Shown piece by piece: positions 1 to 5,391 of a DNA stretch of 5,391 nt. The translations under genes were made by a program, and so were the position numbers. Numbering within the stretch: the stretch's first letter is position 1; each line of letters starts with the position of its first letter. Source of the DNA: Nitrospirota bacterium (GTDB taxonomy: Bacteria > Nitrospirota > UBA9217); the NCBI GenBank assembly GCA_021788515.1, contig JAJYKN010000139.1, positions 1 through 5,391 on the forward strand, read 5' to 3'. Under the pieces are notes generated by a model. That model was not told the origin of the DNA. It was given only the letters and a program-made list of their open reading frames with translations, and ran no database searches.

Positions 1-396
1 GCCGCAGGTATTAATGAGGATAATGTCCGGCTTTTGCGTTTGGGCCTGGTGCATCAGCTTTTGAAGTCCTGAGATCATTTCGAGCAAACGTCCGACCGGC
101 GACGTGTTGCCGATAAAGCTCATGATTAGAGGGTTTTTTCGCTTCATCAGGTCGGCAGCCTCGCTGTAGAGGGTGAGCGAAATGGATGCCGGCGGGCCGA
201 TGAAAGGCTGGCCGGGGTCTGCCTCGATCCATGCCACCCTCCTGTTGCTGCGGCAAAGCAGTCCTGACAAATAGAGACAGAACGTGGTCTTGCCCGATCC
301 CGGAGCGCCGATGACGAGAACCGGTCCTGGATGGCCTACGATCTCTTCGGCAAGTTCCCGCCATTCAGGGGGTATGGTAAGGGTTCTTTCAGTCAT
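1..396 (-). CDS. Clp1/Grc3-type P-loop polynucleotide kinase-like protein (N-terminal part, runs off left edge)
   Basis: The reading frame opens at ATG 396-394, right after an in-frame TGA, and stays open for 132 codons to the window edge, so the C-terminus is missing. Visible motifs are a Walker A loop GAPGSGKTT (residues 30-38), the segment EADPGQPFIGPP (58-69), which resembles the DxGQ motif of the CLP1_P family, GNTSPVGR (96-103), and a strand ending INTCG (128-132), where the family usually has NTxGW. This combination is typical of Clp1/Grc3/NOL9 proteins, which phosphorylate 5'-hydroxyl ends of RNA or DNA using ATP. Bacterial members are largely uncharacterised, so kinase activity is inference. 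No signal peptide or membrane segment is seen, so it is probably cytoplasmic. It lies 60 bp downstream of rsmG in the same direction, likely in the same transcript. No good Shine-Dalgarno precedes it. It is not ParA: the loop lacks the KGGxGKTT form. Family call fairly sure, function not. Confidence 0.82.
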   Translation of the reverse strand, partial: MTERTLTIPPEWRELAEEIVGHPGPVLVIGAPGSGKTTFCLYLSGLLCRSNRRVAWIEADPGQPFIGPPASISLTLYSEAADLMKRKNPLIMSFIGNTSPVGRLLEMISGLQKLMHQAQTQKPDIILINTCG

Positions 397-439
397 CTTT
401 TTTCACGTTCTGTTCAGGAGTCCGCACCTGGCAAACCGA

Positions 440-455
440 TGTTCCACGTGGAACA
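440..455. promoter_or_regulatory. parS: parS chromosome-partition site
   Basis: The 16 bases TGTTCCACGTGGAACA form a perfect inverted repeat. They differ from the Bacillus subtilis parS consensus (TGTTTCACGTGAAACA) only by a symmetric pair of changes, and as I recall they match the form used in several other phyla such as myxobacteria. ParB binds such sites, spreads, and loads SMC near the replication origin. The site starts one base beyond the rsmG stop codon and fills much of the gap before the next gene. The mnmG-rsmG neighbourhood is a classical place for parS, which supports the call. ParB binding itself is inferred. Confidence 0.9.
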
Positions 456-456
456 A

Positions 457-1101
457 TCAATGTTCCCGCTTAAAAATCCAGAGTGCCCTCTTATAATCCG
501 AATGGGGAAGCGTCAGCGCGAGCCTTTTCTCCAACGAGTATCCTGACCTGGAGTACTCGTGCTTATCGATGGTCTCTTCAGCTCCCCTGCTCAGGACCAT
601 GAGACCCCCGGTTCTCAGAAATAACCGGCCAGCCTCAAGCGCCAGATTCATGTCCGCAAAGGCCCGTGCTGTGACCACATCATAGGCCCCGTGGTATGAA
701 TCGGGAAGCTCGTTCGTTCTTTTGTCCTGGACCTCAATTCCGGTCAGTTTAAGAGTTCGCGCGACATGTCTCAGAAAAGAGGCCTTTTTCTTGACCGACT
801 CAACCAGCGTGATCTCGATATCAGCGTGTGCCAGCTTGATCGGGACTGCCGGGAAGCCGGCGCCTGCCCCCATGTCCAGAAGCTTCAGCCCCGGTATCGG
901 GGAGAAGCCTTTCATATAGGAGAGGGAATCGAGCACATGCTTGATCACAATATCCCGCTCCTCTTTTATCGCGGTAAGATTGATTTTCCGGTTCCACTTC
1001 TTAAGCTCTGCCAGATAGATGAAAAGCGAGTTCACCTGCTCCACGGACAGAGCGATGCCGAGTTCCTGCGCGCCGGTCATCAATAGTTCCCTCGGAGTCA
1101 T
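457..1101 (-). CDS. rsmG: 16S rRNA (guanine-N7) methyltransferase RsmG (GidB)
   Basis: 214 aa, against about 207 in E. coli. RsmG transfers a methyl group from S-adenosylmethionine to N7 of G527 (E. coli numbering) in 16S rRNA. Visible family features are KWNRKINLTAI (35-45), KHVLDSL (54-60), the SAM-binding loop LDMGAGAGFPAVP (75-87), and ARAFADM (145-151), matching the family RAFA segment. The C-terminus ends in the usual basic strand (YKRALWIFKRE). The start chosen is ATG 1101, with GAGG seven bases upstream. A second ATG at 1080 (residue 8) also has a GAGGG eight bases upstream and would give exactly 207 aa. The frame extends up to 1164, but that extension is encoded by an intergenic repeat and is unlikely to be translated. 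It follows mnmG by 82 bp in the same direction, so co-transcription is likely. The parS site abuts its stop codon. Confidence 0.95.
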   Translation of the reverse strand: MTPRELLMTGAQELGIALSVEQVNSLFIYLAELKKWNRKINLTAIKEERDIVIKHVLDSLSYMKGFSPIPGLKLLDMGAGAGFPAVPIKLAHADIEITLVESVKKKASFLRHVARTLKLTGIEVQDKRTNELPDSYHGAYDVVTARAFADMNLALEAGRLFLRTGGLMVLSRGAEETIDKHEYSRSGYSLEKRLALTLPHSDYKRALWIFKREH

Positions 1102-1183
1102 AGAGCATCCTCGGATCTCAACGCATATCCCCCCTTCGCCAGCCCATGATTCCCAATTCCGCATTCGTCATTCCGCATTGTTG
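1102..1183. repeat. Intergenic repeat between mnmG and rsmG (10-bp direct repeat)
   Basis: The gap contains ATTCCGCATT twice, at 1156-1165 and 1170-1179, four bases apart (period 14). A related ATTCCCAATT-like stretch lies immediately before the first copy. Similar runs of ATTCCGCATTC units occur between genes in many environmental bacterial genomes, from memory; no search was run. The rsmG Shine-Dalgarno GAGG lies at the other end of the gap. I see no terminator or promoter here. Confidence 0.6.
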
Positions 1184-3061
1184 TTACGCCCTTCCCCGCT
1201 TTCGTTTTTCCAGCGCAACCATGAGCAGGGAAATAGCCGCAGGCGTGACGCCTGATATGCGCGATGCCTGGCCAAGGGAGATCGGACGCACCTGATTCAG
1301 CTTTTGTTTGACTTCGCTGCCGAGACCGGTGATGGCGTCGTAGTCCATATCATCGGGCAGGCTCTTTTCTTCGAGCGATGCAAAGCGCTCCACCTGCTGC
1401 AGCTGGCGCTGGATGTAACCCTCGTACTTTATCCGGATCTCAACCTGCTCGGCAGCTGCGGGGTCAAGCGGCGCCGGCGGGGAGCTGATCCTGCTGATAT
1501 CGGCGTATGCCATTTCCGGCCGCTTCAAGAGCTGCTCCAAAGACGCTTCAGCAGCAAGGGCCGTTGATCCGCGCTCTGCGAGCAACGCATTCACCTTCGC
1601 TGTGGGCTTGACCCATACGGCGTGAAGCCGCTGGACCTCATGGTATATACGGTCTTTCTTCTCCACAAACTCGTGGTAGTCGTCCTCTGAAACAAGCCCG
1701 ATGTTCCGGCCGTGATGACGGAGCCGGAGGTCCGCATTGTCTTCGCGCAGGAGGAGCCGGTACTCTGCCCGGGAGGTGAACATGCGGTAGGGCTCGTTCG
1801 TCCCCCGCGTCACGAGGTCGTCGATCAGCACGCCGATGTACGCCTCGGAGCGAGAGAGGATGAGCGGCTCCCGCTTCTGGACCTTGAGTGCCGCATTCAC
1901 TCCGGCCAGGAGACCCTGGGCCGCGGCCTCTTCATATCCCGACGTGCCGTTGATCTGGCCCGCGAAGTAGAGGCCTGATATCTTTTTCGTCTCAAGGGAG
2001 TGCTGGATCTGCGTGGGAAACGCGAAATCATACTCGATGGCATAGGCAGGCCGCATGATCTCGACCTCTTCGAGGCCGGATATGGTGCGGTACATCATGG
2101 TCTGCACGTCGTAGGGCAGGCTCGTGGACACGCCGTTGGCGTAATATTCTTCTGTATCAAGCCCTTCTGGTTCGAGAAATACCTGATGCCGTTCCAGTTC
2201 CGAAAACCTCATTACTTTATCTTCAATCGACGGGCAATACCGTGGTCCGATTCCTTTAATAACTCCGGCGTAAAGTGGGGAATGCCCTAGATTATTTCTT
2301 ATAATTTCATGTGTATTAGCATTAGTATAAGTTAAATAGCAAGGCATTTGTGGGAGAGGGTGCGTTTTTTCGGAATACGAGAAAAAAGGCGCAGGGTCAT
2401 CGCCAGGCTGCTTTTTCATTTTCGTAAAATCTATGGTCCTGCCATTCAACCGAGCAGGCGTGCCCGTCTTGAGCCTGCCGAGCTCGAACCCGAGTTCTCT
2501 AAGATTATCCGAAAGACCTACTGAAGGAAACTCCCCTGCCCTGCCAGATGGATAATGGACGAGCCCGATGTGGATAAGACCCTTCAGGAAGGTGCCTGTT
2601 GTCACGATCACAGAAGACGCGAGATGCGTTACGCCGATGTTCGTTTCGACTCCGATGATTTTCCCGTCTTCAACGAGGATCTTCTCGACAAGGCCCTGCT
2701 TCACATCGAGCCGCGGCTGTTTTTCGATCGATTCTTTCATCGCGAGCCGGTACCGCTGTTTGTCCGCCTGGGCCCGCGTGCCGCGCACAGCCGGCCCCTT
2801 GCTTTGGTTCAAAATGCGGAACTGGATGCCGGTCCGGTCGATGATCTTCGCCATCTCGCCGCCGAGCGCGTCGATCTCCTTTACGAGATGGCCTTTGGCC
2901 AGGCCGCCGATCGCCGGGTTGCAGGACATGAGCGCGATGCTGTCGAGGTTCATGGTGAGCATGAGGGTGTCGCACCCCATGCGCGCGGCGGCAAGCGCAG
3001 CTTCACAACCCGCGTGACCCGCGCCGATGACGATGACGTCGTATTTTTTTTGCATGGTCAT
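1184..3061 (-). CDS. mnmG: tRNA uridine-5-carboxymethylaminomethyl modification enzyme MnmG (GidA)
   Basis: 625 aa, against 629 in E. coli; complete. MnmG is the FAD and NADH-dependent partner of MnmE. Together they add a (carboxymethyl)aminomethyl group to C5 of wobble uridine 34 in a set of tRNAs. Visible are the FAD Rossmann loop GAGHAGCEAA (13-22), SCNPAIGGLAKGHLVKEIDA (46-65, Cys47 as in E. coli), GRLKTGTPARL (195-205), PCYLTYTN (240-247), and the signature GPRYCPSIEDK (272-282). Cys276 aligns with the important Cys277 of E. coli. Further on are AGQINGTSGYEEAAAQG and the C-terminal helix motif GQASRISGVTPAAIS. The start is ATG 3061, keeping seven residues before the first conserved Asp as in E. 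coli. ATG 3055 is equally possible, and neither has a clear Shine-Dalgarno. It lies 122 bp after mnmE. Codons about 241-260 are unusually AT-rich although the protein motif is intact. Confidence 0.97.
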   Translation of the reverse strand: MTMQKKYDVIVIGAGHAGCEAALAAARMGCDTLMLTMNLDSIALMSCNPAIGGLAKGHLVKEIDALGGEMAKIIDRTGIQFRILNQSKGPAVRGTRAQADKQRYRLAMKESIEKQPRLDVKQGLVEKILVEDGKIIGVETNIGVTHLASSVIVTTGTFLKGLIHIGLVHYPSGRAGEFPSVGLSDNLRELGFELGRLKTGTPARLNGRTIDFTKMKKQPGDDPAPFFSYSEKTHPLPQMPCYLTYTNANTHEIIRNNLGHSPLYAGVIKGIGPRYCPSIEDKVMRFSELERHQVFLEPEGLDTEEYYANGVSTSLPYDVQTMMYRTISGLEEVEIMRPAYAIEYDFAFPTQIQHSLETKKISGLYFAGQINGTSGYEEAAAQGLLAGVNAALKVQKREPLILSRSEAYIGVLIDDLVTRGTNEPYRMFTSRAEYRLLLREDNADLRLRHHGRNIGLVSEDDYHEFVEKKDRIYHEVQRLHAVWVKPTAKVNALLAERGSTALAAEASLEQLLKRPEMAYADISRISSPPAPLDPAAAEQVEIRIKYEGYIQRQLQQVERFASLEEKSLPDDMDYDAITGLGSEVKQKLNQVRPISLGQASRISGVTPAAISLLMVALEKRKRGRA

Positions 3062-3090
3062 AACATCAAAACCCAAAAGCGATCTCTCGC

Positions 3091-3101
3091 GCAGAGGTCG
3101 C
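3091..3101 (-). repeat. Short dispersed repeat GCGACCTCTGC, copy 1 (mnmG leader)
   Basis: On the minus strand, about 30 bases before the mnmG start, lie the 11 bases GCGACCTCTGC, preceded by a T-rich stretch (TTTGGTTCTTTTT). The same 11 bases occur upstream of pgi at 5008-5018, in both cases in the sense orientation of the downstream gene. Related CTCTGCG/CTCTGTG runs are, from memory, common intergenic repeats in environmental bacteria. The rest of this 122-bp gap shows only a weak CTCC/GGAG stem at 3144-3155 and an AT-rich run at the mnmE end. Confidence 0.5.
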
Positions 3102-3183
3102 AAAAAGAACCAAAGACAGCATGAATCCCTCGCGACGCCCCTGCTCCTGCCGGAGAAGAAGCCGTCATATTCGTATTATTATA

Positions 3184-4554
3184 TTATTTCCCGATGCAGA
3201 AATCGTTAAAAATCCGTTCGAGAATATCGTCCGTATACGTCGCGCCGATGATCAGCCCCAGGTTGTCAAGGGCATCGCGAAGGTCCAGGGCAATGAATTC
3301 CGGGGAAAGGCCATCGTCTGCGGAAGCCAGGGCCTTTTCCAGATTTCCCCGGGACTTCTCCAAGGCTAGCTTGTGCCGCTGATTCACGGCCCAGGGATGT
3401 TCCTGCGGACCCACGGCTCCTTTTTGCACGAACCCGGATATCGCCTTTCTCAAATCATCGAGGCCTGTCCCCGTTCTGCAGGACAGGGAAATCTGCACAT
3501 CAGGCCACTCGATCTTCTCGAGCTTTCTCGGCAGATCGGATTTATTGATGACAGCGATTACCTTTTTGCCTATCACTGCATCGAGGACGTGCCTGTCTTC
3601 GGGCGTCAAAGAAAAGGCTCCATCGAGTACGACCAGGACGATATCGGCGGAATCGATGGTTGCAAGGCTCCGGCGCACCCCTTCCTGCTCAGCCAGATCG
3701 TGAGAAAGCCTGATGCCCGCAGTATCGATGATCCTGAGCGGAACGCCCATGACATTCACATATTCCTCAAGCACGTCCCGGGTCGTACCCGGCAGTTCGG
3801 TTACGATGGCCCGGTCCTGTTTCAGCAACGCGTTCAAGAGCGACGATTTTCCCACGTTCGGCCTGCCTACGATCGCTGTTCCCAGGCCGCTCCGGAGAAT
3901 CTTGCCGAAAACATAGCTTGACAGGAGCTTGTCGATTACCGTGATTACTTCGGATATTTCAGCGCCAAGCGGCTGTCCAGTGTCGGTTTCTATGTCTTCT
4001 TCCGGAAAATCGATGCCTGCCTCGACTGCTGCAAGGAGTGAAATCATTTTGTTGCGCAGAGCGGCAATTTCCCGGGAAAGTCCGCCCAAAAGCTGCTCGT
4101 TTGCTGCTCGGTGCGCGAGGTCTGTTTTGGCGCTGATAATGTCCATCACGGCCTCGGCCTGGGCCAGATCGATCCTCCCGTTCAGAAAGGCCCGCTTCGT
4201 GAACTCGCCGGGCGCTGCCTGCCGTGCACCGGCTTCCAGGAGAAGCTCCACGGTGCGCGCAAGCGGAACCATGCCGCCGTGGCAGTTGATCTCGACAATA
4301 TCTTCACGGGTATACGTTGCAGGCGCGCGCATGATGGTCACAAGCGTTTCGTCAACAGCCTCGCCCGACGATGGATCAACAATATGGCCGTAGTGCAGCG
4401 TATGAGTTAACGCGGATTCGAGCCGCTTCTTTTTTCGCGGCACAAAAACGTTCGATGCGATCTTGATCGCGTCTTTCCCGCTGATGCGGATGATGCCGAT
4501 CCCGCCCTCGCCGGCCGGCGTGGAAACCGCGCATATGGTGTCCTGCTCAATCAT
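3184..4554 (-). CDS. mnmE: tRNA modification GTPase MnmE (TrmE)
   Basis: 456 aa, against 454 in E. coli; complete. MnmE is the potassium-activated GTPase that works with MnmG in modifying U34 of tRNAs. It uses a tetrahydrofolate-derived one-carbon unit bound by its N-terminal domain. That domain opens with the family pattern DTICAVSTPAGEGGIGIIRI (5-24). The inserted G domain shows G1 GRPNVGKSS (230-238), G2 PGTTRD (255-260), G3 DTAG (277-280), G4 NKSD (337-340), and a G5-like SCRTGTG (358-364, Cys where Ala is more usual). The helical domain ends in the diagnostic FCIGK with the conserved cysteine at 453. The chosen start is ATG 4554, which fits the E. coli N-terminus. An in-frame GTG at 4560 would add two residues. 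Neither has a clear Shine-Dalgarno. It is the first gene of the minus-strand cluster, so its promoter should lie between 4555 and 4704. Confidence 0.97.
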   Translation of the reverse strand: MIEQDTICAVSTPAGEGGIGIIRISGKDAIKIASNVFVPRKKKRLESALTHTLHYGHIVDPSSGEAVDETLVTIMRAPATYTREDIVEINCHGGMVPLARTVELLLEAGARQAAPGEFTKRAFLNGRIDLAQAEAVMDIISAKTDLAHRAANEQLLGGLSREIAALRNKMISLLAAVEAGIDFPEEDIETDTGQPLGAEISEVITVIDKLLSSYVFGKILRSGLGTAIVGRPNVGKSSLLNALLKQDRAIVTELPGTTRDVLEEYVNVMGVPLRIIDTAGIRLSHDLAEQEGVRRSLATIDSADIVLVVLDGAFSLTPEDRHVLDAVIGKKVIAVINKSDLPRKLEKIEWPDVQISLSCRTGTGLDDLRKAISGFVQKGAVGPQEHPWAVNQRHKLALEKSRGNLEKALASADDGLSPEFIALDLRDALDNLGLIIGATYTDDILERIFNDFCIGK

Positions 4555-4704
4555 CGGCACATATTACCATAAAGCAGCATGAGTAAAAAACACCTTTTTC
4601 GGATAATATTTGGCTCACTGCACATCTAAGGAGAAGAAATGTGAGGAAAGAGGTTCATGTCGCTTAATTTTTATGATAAAATAACTTCATTGTCGGTTTG
4701 AACG
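4555..4704. promoter_or_regulatory. Divergent intergenic region with promoters for mnmE and the 81-aa gene
   Basis: This 150-bp AT-rich gap separates divergent genes and so must hold promoters both ways, but none is strong. For mnmE (-), TATTAT (complement of 4603-4608) is a possible -10 box with no convincing -35. For the plus-strand gene, TATGAT (4672-4677), or TAAAAT (4677-4682) with TTCATG (4654-4659) 17 bp upstream, are candidates. Start of transcription would then be about 15-20 bases before the 4705 ATG. Purine-rich Shine-Dalgarno-like motifs (AAGGAG at 4628-4633, GAGG at 4643-4646) precede tiny reading frames. Box assignments are guesses by eye. Confidence 0.3.
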
Positions 4705-4950
4705 ATGAAAACACAAGAGCTGAAAAAAGTCGTGGACAAATATTCCCCTGAACAGCTCGAGACCTGCATCAGGCAGCAGCTGGAGAAGGGGGAAAACGCC
4801 TGCAACGTCGTGGACGAAGCCGACGAAGTGATCGCCTCCTTAAGCAAAGCAGAGGTCGTTCGCGAGCTTATGGACCAGGGTCTGACCTTTTCCGAAGCCC
4901 TCCGGGAGCTCGGCAGAAGGATACGGGCAGTGTACGGGAAAGAAGAGTAG
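4705..4950 (+). CDS. Uncharacterised small acidic helical protein (81 aa)
   Basis: I do not recognise a named family. The product is a soluble, charged, probably all-helical protein with no signal peptide, membrane segment or metal-binding motif. It has two cysteines (21 and 33). The first half carries YSPEQLETCIRQQLEKGENA (13-32). The second half carries SKAEVVRELMDQGLTFSEAL (47-66) and a basic tail LRELGRRIRAVYGKEE. The periodic Leu/Val/Ile pattern suggests two or three amphipathic helices. That it is a real gene is supported by ordinary codon use, the absence of a better frame on either strand, and its position upstream of pgi in the same direction. The start is ATG 4705 because an in-frame TGA lies at 4699-4701. 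It has no Shine-Dalgarno, so it may have a short leader or be coupled to a 14-codon frame ending just before it. It could be a small regulator or adaptor, but nothing proves this. Confidence 0.75.
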   Translation: MKTQELKKVVDKYSPEQLETCIRQQLEKGENACNVVDEADEVIASLSKAEVVRELMDQGLTFSEALRELGRRIRAVYGKEE

Positions 4951-4991
4951 AAAAAAGTTGGATGTCAGGTTTTCTTAAAAATTATCTTTCC

Positions 4992-4997
4992 AGGAGG
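4992..4997 (+). promoter_or_regulatory. Strong ribosome binding site AGGAGG in front of a mini-ORF, not in front of pgi
   Basis: AGGAGG is the best Shine-Dalgarno in the window. It is placed five bases before ATG 5003. That ATG opens a nine-codon frame (MPRPLQPLR) ending at TGA 5030-5032, eight bases before the pgi ATG. The pgi start itself has only GGTGAAAAAAAAC ahead of it. Either the mini-ORF is a leader peptide coupled to pgi, or the repeat at 5008-5028 has been inserted between the original binding site and the gene. Confidence 0.55.
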
Positions 4998-5002
4998 TTC
5001 TC

Positions 5003-5032
5003 ATGCCGCGACCTCTGCAACCTCTGCGGTGA
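5003..5032 (+). other. Candidate 9-codon leader peptide ahead of pgi
   Basis: ATG 5003 with AGGAGG at ideal spacing encodes MPRPLQPLR and stops at 5032. Much of it is made of the CCTCTGC repeat, so it may simply be repeat sequence read by chance. If translated, ribosomes would terminate eight bases before the pgi start, which would allow re-initiation. There is no run of codons for one amino acid, so classical attenuation is not suggested. Confidence 0.25.
5008..5028 (+). repeat. Short dispersed repeat, copy 2, with 9-bp tandem unit (pgi leader)
   Basis: GCGACCTCTGC (5008-5018) is identical to the element in the mnmG leader. Here the unit is doubled: ACCTCTGCA (5011-5019) is followed directly by ACCTCTGCG (5020-5028), then by GTGAAAA. 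This resembles intergenic CTCTGCG(GTGAAA) repeats seen in many environmental bacterial genomes, from memory. It lies between the strong AGGAGG and the pgi start codon. Confidence 0.55.
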
Positions 5033-5040
5033 AAAAAAAC

Positions 5041-5391
5041 ATGAACGACAAATTGCTCTGGGAACGGTATAAAAAATATCTCTGCGTATGCCCGTCCATC
5101 GGTCTGACGCTCGACGTAAGCCGGATGAACTTTGCCGATGATTACCTCGACCGCATGGAGCCTCAAATCCAAAAAGCCTATCAGGCCATGGACGCTCTTG
5201 AATCCGGCGGCATTGCCAATCCTGACGAGAACCGCATGGTCGGCCACTACTGGCTGAGATCGCCCGAACGCGCGCCATCGGCGGAGATCCGCAAGGAAAT
5301 CGAGGACACCCTTCAGGCCATTAAAGATTTTACCTTCGCAGTCCACGCCGGCAAGATTTTCCCGCGCAAGCGCGCCCGCTTCACCCGTTTT
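5041..5391 (+). CDS. pgi: Glucose-6-phosphate isomerase (N-terminal part, runs off right edge)
   Basis: The first 117 codons are present and the frame is open at the window end. The enzyme interconverts glucose 6-phosphate and fructose 6-phosphate in glycolysis and gluconeogenesis, in the cytoplasm. The recognisable N-terminal signature is NPDENRMVGHYWLRSPERAP (60-79), corresponding to the E. coli ENRAVLHVALR region. It is followed by an amphipathic helix IKDFTFAVHAGKI (94-106), which in the family precedes the sugar-phosphate-binding glycine-rich loop. That loop and the catalytic residues lie beyond the window. The N-terminus (MNDKLLWERYKKYL, IGLTLDVSRM) resembles the Geobacter-type enzyme as I remember it. 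ATG 5041 is chosen. An in-frame GTG at 5029 would add four residues, and neither has a good Shine-Dalgarno. The gene lies 90 bp after the 81-aa gene with no clear terminator between, so co-transcription is possible. Confidence 0.82.
   Translation, partial: MNDKLLWERYKKYLCVCPSIGLTLDVSRMNFADDYLDRMEPQIQKAYQAMDALESGGIANPDENRMVGHYWLRSPERAPSAEIRKEIEDTLQAIKDFTFAVHAGKIFPRKRARFTRF

Noticed and set aside
11..364. Open frame of 117 codons on the minus strand
   Set aside because: It is a shifted frame of the Clp1-like gene, which alone shows the Walker A loop and the other family motifs. The translation of the shifted frame is Arg/Pro-rich and resembles nothing.
1..396. ParA, because the gene follows rsmG beside a parS site
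   Set aside because: The P-loop is GAPGSGKTT, not the KGGxGKTT form of ParA, and the DPGQ and GNTSPVGR motifs fit the Clp1 type.
2555..3124. Long open frame (189 codons) on the plus strand
   Set aside because: It lies entirely antisense to the conserved N-terminal half of mnmG and shows no recognisable motif; it reflects the GC-rich codon pattern of mnmG.
3144..3155. CTCC-TGCC-GGAG stem between mnmE and mnmG as a terminator
   Set aside because: The stem has only four pairs and no T-run follows on the minus strand, so it would not stop transcription. The genes are expected to be co-transcribed.
4949..4977. AGAAAA...TTTTCT inverted repeat after the 81-aa gene as a terminator
   Set aside because: The stem would be almost all A-U with a loop of about 14 bases, too weak to support a terminator call.
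4975..5346. Open frames on the minus strand opposite pgi
   Set aside because: The plus strand carries the recognisable glucose-6-phosphate isomerase N-terminus, and the antisense products have no family features.

Overview
The window holds part of a bacterial chromosome of moderate GC content (mid-50s % by eye). The minus strand carries the conserved RNA-modification block mnmE > mnmG > rsmG, followed by the first 132 codons of a Clp1/Grc3-type polynucleotide kinase-like P-loop protein that runs off the left edge. The plus strand carries, divergently from mnmE, a small uncharacterised gene (81 aa) and then the first 117 codons of a glucose-6-phosphate isomerase (pgi) that runs off the right edge. 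The pgi variant, the Clp1-like gene and the intergenic repeats recall Desulfobacterota (Geobacter-like) or Nitrospirota genomes. That placement is inference from remembered families, not a search.

Layout. 1-396 (-): Clp1-like P-loop protein, partial. 397-456: short gap holding a perfect 16-bp palindromic parS centromere site (440-455). 457-1101 (-): rsmG. 1102-1183: gap with a 10-bp direct repeat. 1184-3061 (-): mnmG. 3062-3183: gap with a short repeat also found upstream of pgi. 3184-4554 (-): mnmE. 4555-4704: divergent regulatory gap. 4705-4950 (+): small unknown gene. 4951-5040: pgi leader with a strong ribosome binding site in front of a 9-codon mini-ORF. 5041-5391 (+): pgi, partial.

How they work together. 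MnmE and MnmG form the complex that installs the (carboxymethyl)aminomethyl group on U34 of certain tRNAs, and RsmG methylates 16S rRNA. This set classically sits beside parA/parB near the replication origin. The parS site one base beyond the rsmG stop supports an origin-proximal position. The Clp1-like gene occupies the place directly after rsmG where parA often lies; whether parA/parB follow to the left cannot be seen. The most interesting points are the RNA-kinase-like gene in an RNA-modification cluster, the parS site, and the dispersed short repeats in three of the intergenic gaps. No clearly new multi-gene system is visible.
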